This document shows positions 58,977 through 64,000 of a stretch of DNA of 64,000 bases, piece by piece. Source of the stretch: Steinernema hermaphroditum (taxonomy: Eukaryota > Nematoda > Chromadorea > Rhabditida > Steinernematidae); assembly GCA_030435675.1 (NCBI GenBank), contig CM059622.1, positions 13,020,001 through 13,084,000 on the forward strand, read 5' to 3'. The notes beneath the pieces were generated by a model. It saw only the letters and a list, made by a program, of their open reading frames with translations. It was not told where the DNA came from and did not search any database. How positions within the stretch are numbered: the first letter of the stretch is position 1; the number at the start of each line of letters is the position of its first letter. A program made the translations under genes and the position numbers.

Positions 58977-61631
58977 CCCGTTGCGTGAGTGGCACCTACA
59001 AGGATCGGCTCGTGATAGATGAAAACGCGAACGTTGCCAAGAAACGCAATTTTTGAGCAGCGCGGACCACGGTGGGAGGCAGGTGGCGACCATTCGAACT
59101 GTCCCCTCAGTGGGAACTTCAAATTCCTCACGTCGCGGATCGATAGTCTGAGCAAACAAGACTTAGGCTAGGACCCACTCAGCCGGAGACTACAGTACCA
59201 GGTTCCAAGAGCGGGCGGCAAACACGTGCTCATACGCGTTTTTCCTGAGGCCGGCGCTTCATGAATCACGGCAACGGACGGTTTAATGAGGGGAGGAGCC
59301 GTGTTGGCGCCGTGCTCCGCAAATCGCATATCAATAGCGGGCGCCGAACTGCATAGCGGGGTGGTGTCATATAGTCGAAGACGGCCGATCGGCACGCACG
59401 GCTCCGAGGGGCGCGTTGACGACAAATAAAGCGCTCTTCTTGAGGCGACGCGAAAGACGCACAAAAGAAATGACCATTGCTTATTGTCAAGACGGCAGAA
59501 CCGGTCGTGATAGGAGCGGCCTGTGACGTCGTCGCCGATTGTTTTCCAATCATGCAAGTTGCGAACTTTTTGGAGTTTGCACGTAAGACAAAAGAACGCG
59601 AGCACAATCGACGAATTGCGAAGGCAGTATGCGCTAAACTGGCGCCCGCATGTACGTGCAAAGATCAGAGAAGTGGGAATATTTCTCAGCGACTGACCTA
59701 CTATCGCCAGCACACATGAATGGAGGCGACGAGGAGCACAACCGACTCGCAGTAAACAGGAAGGAAACGTGACTTTAAAGGCCATCCGCCTTCAGACGAG
59801 ACACCTTTGCACCCGGTCGGAGACCCTCACTTCTGACTGTCGAAGGCTCATCGAGCGGTTGCTTTCCTGCTGTTTCCCTTTTGACACTCTTTTATCACAC
59901 CTATGGTTGCTTTCACTATCAGCTGCCCACAAAACAGTGACACCGAATCTGCACCAATAACACTGATAAAGAAGCAGGTGCTAAAAAGGATCCTAACCAC
60001 GCATTATGACACTTTAGGTGAGTCACTGATGATGTAATGGCTGTAAAAGATCTTACGGCTACAGTACCCCCGTTAACGGGAAAAGGGCACCTTGGGCACC
60101 ATTCGAACGAATTCGGCGACGCCTCGTAAAGCGCACTGGTAATGCAAATGAGGAAACCATTGTGGCGCTCAGATTTCCAGTTTTTTCCTCATGTGAGTGC
60201 ACCTGTTTGCTGAACTTTGGTGCGTGCTGAACTCAAGAAGCGACCAAAGGACGTCTTGCGAAAGAGAGCACAACAAGCTAACGGGGCATATAAATGTTTG
60301 ATGAAGTCACAAAATAGAAGATGAGGCCTTCGAAGGCCATGTGTTCTTTCGAGAACTTCCCTAAAATGGCTTTGGAACATAAGATTGAGGTGGTTCGAAG
60401 GCTGTCCTAGGAATCCAAGAAAAGGGCAAGAATTGTGTCAGAAAAGAGACAATAGACCTATAAGAGGCGGCTTTTCCTAAGACAAAGGCAGGAAGTCGAA
60501 GGTCATATCTCGTAAGCCGTTTAGCGGTTCGTGCCGGGACCACTGGGAAAGTGGAGGCGATAGTGAGTGTTCTTCTGGAAGTTTGTGTGCCGTTTTTACA
60601 CAAATCCGCGAATTGCACATCGAACACAAATCATATGGTCGTCACCAAAAAAACTCGCTTGATTGAGTTAAAGGGATATCACTTGTATGGTACTGATGTT
60701 TACGAGTTTAGGCTCTTGGATCGTCGGCTTATACCGAGCAAGACATCATACGGAACAACAAGAAAGACATGTATCATACCGTAATCTCATCTGGAATCAG
60801 TGACAGAGGCGGCACCAGAGTCGAAGTCAGAAATACTCTGTGTGTGCCGGTGCCGAATTGGCAAAGAGCTGATTCCGATGGAGGCAGGGTGAAATACAGT
60901 GAATGAATATAGAACCATCTTCAGGCCGACTGGCTGCACACTTTGGAAGTTGCACGTCTTTTATCTTTAACGTCAACGTTTTAGTTTCGCAGGTCATCTT
61001 GATTCGAATAACGAATGGAATGGCGTCATGTTTTGGAGGGTTGGATTGAGTTGGCGCATAATTAGTGGTGGATGTCGTAAATACCTTCGCACTGCATACT
61101 TATATGAATGAAAGGGTTGTTTCTTTTTCCCTCTCGGCCATTTGATCGGACTCTCCACAGAGATAATGGGCATCCGAGACTTATAATCTTTAAAGAGCTG
61201 CATCACGGATTGTGTTATGAAAGCTCGCAACATGTGGCAGGCAGGTGACAAGCAAAGTTACATGAGATGAATCGGATCAATTGAGATTCATCCTATTGAC
61301 AAATTAAACTTATGGAGACTCTCGATGATCCAATCCGACGCTTTACTCAATGACTGTAATTTCCGATTGATTCCTGATAGTCATGTGTTCACAGAAAATT
61401 TCCCTAAGACCAAACAGGACGCTTGAGACTACTTGTTTCTATGCTTGTCTTAAACACAACGGACTTTGGCACAACAAAAGTGACCTCTAGTCACCACAGT
61501 CACTAATCACTCGGAGGTTGAATTGGACCTACTGACCTAATGCTTCTTCCGCTTCCTATTCCGGCACCTACTCAGCAAGATACAGAAATACCGTATTAGA
61601 TTCCGCCACCGACGCGTGTCTGCCTAATCGG
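58977..61631. other. Intergenic, no gene supported
   Basis: Contains the fath-1 upstream region. A 205-codon open frame on the minus strand (59785-59168) overlaps another open frame and has no domain or intron-like structure, so I do not call it. The rest has only short frames. Confidence 0.4.
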
Positions 61632-61827
61632 TCGGAATCCAATGAAGATAGCCACCTTGGTCACATTTACAATTCTGGAAACCGTTTCGGCTCAGGTGTT
61701 CGATGGAAAATCCCATTTAGGCGGTGGATCACATAACATTCAGTGTTTGGGAGCCGAATTTTGATGAACCAATCACGCCGCATAAAAACGAGGGCCTAGA
61801 GCTCTGGACACAGTCGTCCCAGTCGAC
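61632..61827 (+). promoter_or_regulatory. Duplicated promoter of RNase T2-like copy 2
   Basis: Near-identical to 41987-42177 over about 190 bases, up to and across the ATG, including the TATA-like CATAAAAACG. Shows that copy 2 arose by a duplication that included the promoter. Confidence 0.7.
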
Positions 61828-63151
61828 ATGAAGCTCCGTCTATTCTTCTTCTGTCTTCTGACAGCCACGGCGCTCGCCGCCGAACGCTCCGACTTCGTCG
61901 AGACGCCCTCTGACGTCGACCATGGTCCCGATCGTCCCCGGAACGCCTCGGACATCGAAGACCACCTCTTCACCGGCCCGTTCTTGAAGTGGAATCCTCC
62001 GAAGGAATTCATCTTTGCCGACCTGAACTTCAGCGCCACAGAGCAGTTGGCTCCTCGTCGTCAGTACCTGACGCTATCGAACAACTTGCAACCCAAAAGA
62101 GGCCAGCCCGTGTTAACCATTCACGGGCTATGGTAATCATAACAATTTCTAAAGCTGAACAAGTGAAAAAAATTTCAGGTTAAATTGGAGCATCGGAAGC
62201 AAGAAGTCATTCAACCTGGAGAGCATCCCCCGAAGTCTTTGAGATTTTCTAAAGATCAACTGGCCAAATTTGGCGGATGGAACGGCCCAGGCGTTCTGGT
62301 AATTGAGGGACGAAAACTAGGAAATACGAGTTTTTTACGAGTTTATTTCGTGAATCAAAGGCTTACGCCTTGCACGACACCGAATAATAGACAAACAGAG
62401 GATGTCTCGTTTTAGCCGGCTTCATCCCTGGCGTGGCGCTTATGGCGAACCGGTCGGAGACGGCGCGCATCACGGGGCATGTGGGAGACGGCAAAACTTC
62501 GGAAATGGCAGTAGAACTTCTTCTTCTCGGGGCGTTTGCGGCACAGAGGAGGCTTTTGAGCTCGCATCTTCTTCGGAGAGATGAGTTCGTGGTCCGGGAA
62601 TTGCGTCTTCGGTGGTCCTCAGAGCGTCGGCGACCTTCAGGGTGACATCTCACGCAGCCGGATTCCTGACGTCGGACATCTTGTTTGTCAGCGGTGGTGA
62701 GACTACGGCTTCCGGGTGTCCCAATTCCCTCTGGAGGCCGGAAAACTCACAACTGCCACAGGGTTTACCATCAGACCAACCGGACACTCGGAGAGCGACC
62801 GGAGGGACCGACCGCTCGCCACCGCGACAAGAGTGAGACAGACTGACTCTATATAGGAAAAAGGAGCTCGATACGCACGCTAACGGCCTAGACACCATCG
62901 ACTACTTCGAGAACGCAAGGACTGCGTTTGAGTCGGGAGGAGTAAGCCGACAGAGCGCGCGACTTCGAGTACTGTGGCGCTGCGATTTGCCTCGGGTAGG
63001 TTAGTAGAGAAACAATCCTATTTACACGAGAATTTTCCGGATCCAGCCATACGTCCACGAAGTCAAGGTATGCTTGACTGAAAACTACGAAGCTGAAGAC
63101 TGCCCTCTGGGTGAAATCGGAAACTGCCCCGCCAAGGCTTTCATTGTCTGA
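61828..63151 (+). pseudogene. RNase T2-like gene, broken (copy 2)
   Basis: Exons 61828-62132, 62179-62298, 62857-62995 and 63047-63151. The signal peptide is identical to copy 1 (MKLRLFFFCLLTATALA), and the first active-site segment LTIHGLW is kept. Exon 2 has an in-frame TGA at 62240-62242, in the middle of a frame that otherwise continues into FLKINWPNL. The second active-site segment, FWKKELDTHANG, has Lys where the family has the first His and lacks the following GTC. The third intron is swollen to 558 bases by inserted repeat sequence shared with 45.9 kb. The C-terminal exon (PYVHEVKVCLTENYE) is intact. One stop codon plus a degraded active site make it a pseudogene or a non-enzymatic relic. 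Confidence 0.7.
62330..62440. repeat. Repeat inserted in the intron of RNase T2-like copy 2
   Basis: TTTCGTGAATCAAAG, CCTTGCACGACACCGA and AGCCGGCTTCAT recur with changes at about 45920-46010 (TTTCATGAATCAAAG, CCTTGCATGGCACCGA, AGCCGGCTTCAT). Same orientation. It explains the long intron. Confidence 0.65.
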
Positions 63152-63220
63152 TGTTGTGTCCTGTTTTATATTCCAAATAAACTGATGGATTGTAACTTTG
63201 TTCGTAAAAGATATGTTAAA

Positions 63221-63466
63221 TCTCTTATCATTAAAGCTTTTACACTAATAAAAAGGAGAGCCTAACCAGTTAGTTAAGCTATCTAATCGAAGAACGATTA
63301 AAACATGGTTGTTGGAAAAGTCGACATCACATTGGAGACTTTTTTCTCTTATCATTAAAGCTTTTACACTAATAAAAAGGAGAGCCTAACCAGTTAGTTA
63401 AGCTATCTAATCGAAGAACGATTAAAACATGGTTGTTGGAAAAGTCGACATCACATTGGAGACTTG
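63221..63466. repeat. 124-bp tandem duplication of 'MxSVP' 3' remnant
   Basis: Two head-to-tail copies (63221-63344 and 63345-63466), essentially identical, each holding the CTAATAAAAAGGAGAG signature of the 3' end of the MxSVP gene family and part of its last coding bases. No intact gene of the family follows. Confidence 0.85.
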
Positions 63467-63499
63467 ATCCGTCTTCTTTCGCCAGTCTAAAGGCCTGTT

Positions 63500-63690
63500 T
63501 ATACCCTGCGCGACAGCGCGACGTGTCGCGCAGCGCGGCGACCGATTGTTGCCTGTCGCGCAGTCGCGCAGCTACGCGACACAGTGAGTGCGTTTATACT
63601 CTGCGCGACTGTGCGACCTGTCGCGCAGCGCGACGACCGGTTTTGCTGCCGCTCACCTCGCTGAGCTGCAGGGTGTGTGTCGCGCAGCTG
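63500..63690. repeat. GTCGCGCAG-rich palindromic repeat region
   Basis: Dense repeats of TGTCGCGCAG, GCGCGAC and their complements, in part as two longer units each starting near TTTATAC(C/T)CTGCGCGAC. The same core forms the hairpin at 11478-11562. Probably ends of a transposon family. No coding capacity. Confidence 0.75.
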
Positions 63691-64000
63691 CATAGTCAGT
63701 TTTTTTGTGCAAAATTCATCGGATCTTATTGTTTCAACGTATTTTTTGTGCAGGTTGATGACTTGCGTGCAGGTTTCTTGGGTTTTGCTAGATTCGTCCA
63801 CGTTCATTGACTACGAATCTCTCTGTTTTTGGGAGTACATGTTCTTCTTGTCGCAGAGCGGCGGGCATACTTTTGTTTTCGACAATCACTCTGACCTACA
63901 GTAAGCCGATGCTAGAAACGGGCTACAATTAGGTAAATGTCGCATGTTCGTACCAATTTGGGAGACTTCGGGAACGTGATTTTGGGAAGATTTTAAGCCT
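63691..64000. other. Window end, no gene seen
   Basis: Short open frames only; nothing recognisable. The window ends inside non-coding or unassigned sequence. Confidence 0.35.

Noticed and set aside
59168..59785. 205-codon open frame on the minus strand
   Set aside because: Overlaps another open frame, has no recognisable domain and sits in sequence without splice or start context. Most likely chance.

Overview
The window reads as nuclear DNA of a nematode, most likely of the rhabditid/diplogastrid type. Introns are short (often 40-60 bp) with GT donors and TTTCAG-type acceptors. Several start codons lie a few bases after a TTTNAG acceptor with no visible upstream exon, as expected for spliced-leader trans-splicing. 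Genes are close together and often on the same strand with gaps of about 100-150 bp. ShKT domains are fused to M14 carboxypeptidases. The species cannot be told from the sequence alone.

Layout. 0.4-3.1 kb (-): a PARP-1-type poly(ADP-ribose) polymerase without a BRCT domain. 3.6-3.9 kb (-): a small secreted ShKT protein. 4.3-5.5 kb (-): a TIMMDC1-like complex I assembly factor. 6.2-10.0 kb (+): a TFIIIC subunit 2-like WD40 protein with four N-terminal CCHC finger-like motifs. 10.1-21.5 kb is a rearranged block. It holds a tandem duplication of the 3' end of the TFIIIC gene plus a complete M13 (neprilysin-like) metallopeptidase gene. One copy carries a 3.8 kb insertion, which itself contains a TIR-bounded 1.8 kb element with an intact lineage-specific gene. 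The other copy is a TFIIIC pseudogene fragment split by a fold-back element. 21.5-28.0 kb is gene-poor. 28.0-30.7 kb (+): an M14 carboxypeptidase with ShKT, then tRNA-Phe and a broken small gene. 31.9-32.8 kb (-): a second member of the lineage-specific family. 33.5-41.7 kb (-): an SHC adaptor, COG5 and a mitochondrial EF-Tu in one head-to-tail run. 42.2-45.0 kb: a broken RNase T2-like gene (+), a third member of the lineage-specific family (-) and remnants of a further copy. 45-50 kb: repeats. 50.0-52.8 kb (+): a second M14-ShKT carboxypeptidase. 53.0-59.0 kb (-): a tight run of fatty acid 2-hydroxylase, a small membrane protein, an unrecognised frame-shifted gene and mitochondrial isoleucyl-tRNA synthetase. 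61.8-63.2 kb (+): a second broken RNase T2-like gene, followed by tandem 3' remnants of the lineage-specific family.

How the genes relate. The conserved genes are housekeeping: DNA damage, Pol III transcription, complex I assembly, Golgi tethering, mitochondrial translation and 2-hydroxylated sphingolipids. The accessory genes (M13, M14-ShKT, ShKT, RNase T2) encode secreted or surface enzymes and have been duplicated locally. The two same-strand runs (EF-Tu/COG5 and FA2H/small membrane protein/unknown/IleRS) look like operons. The most unusual items are the nested insertions at 10-18 kb, a candidate IleRS presequence exon lying inside the upstream gene in another frame, and the finger repeats on the TFIIIC subunit.

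Exon boundaries were worked out by hand from frame continuity and splice signals. They have not been checked against transcripts.
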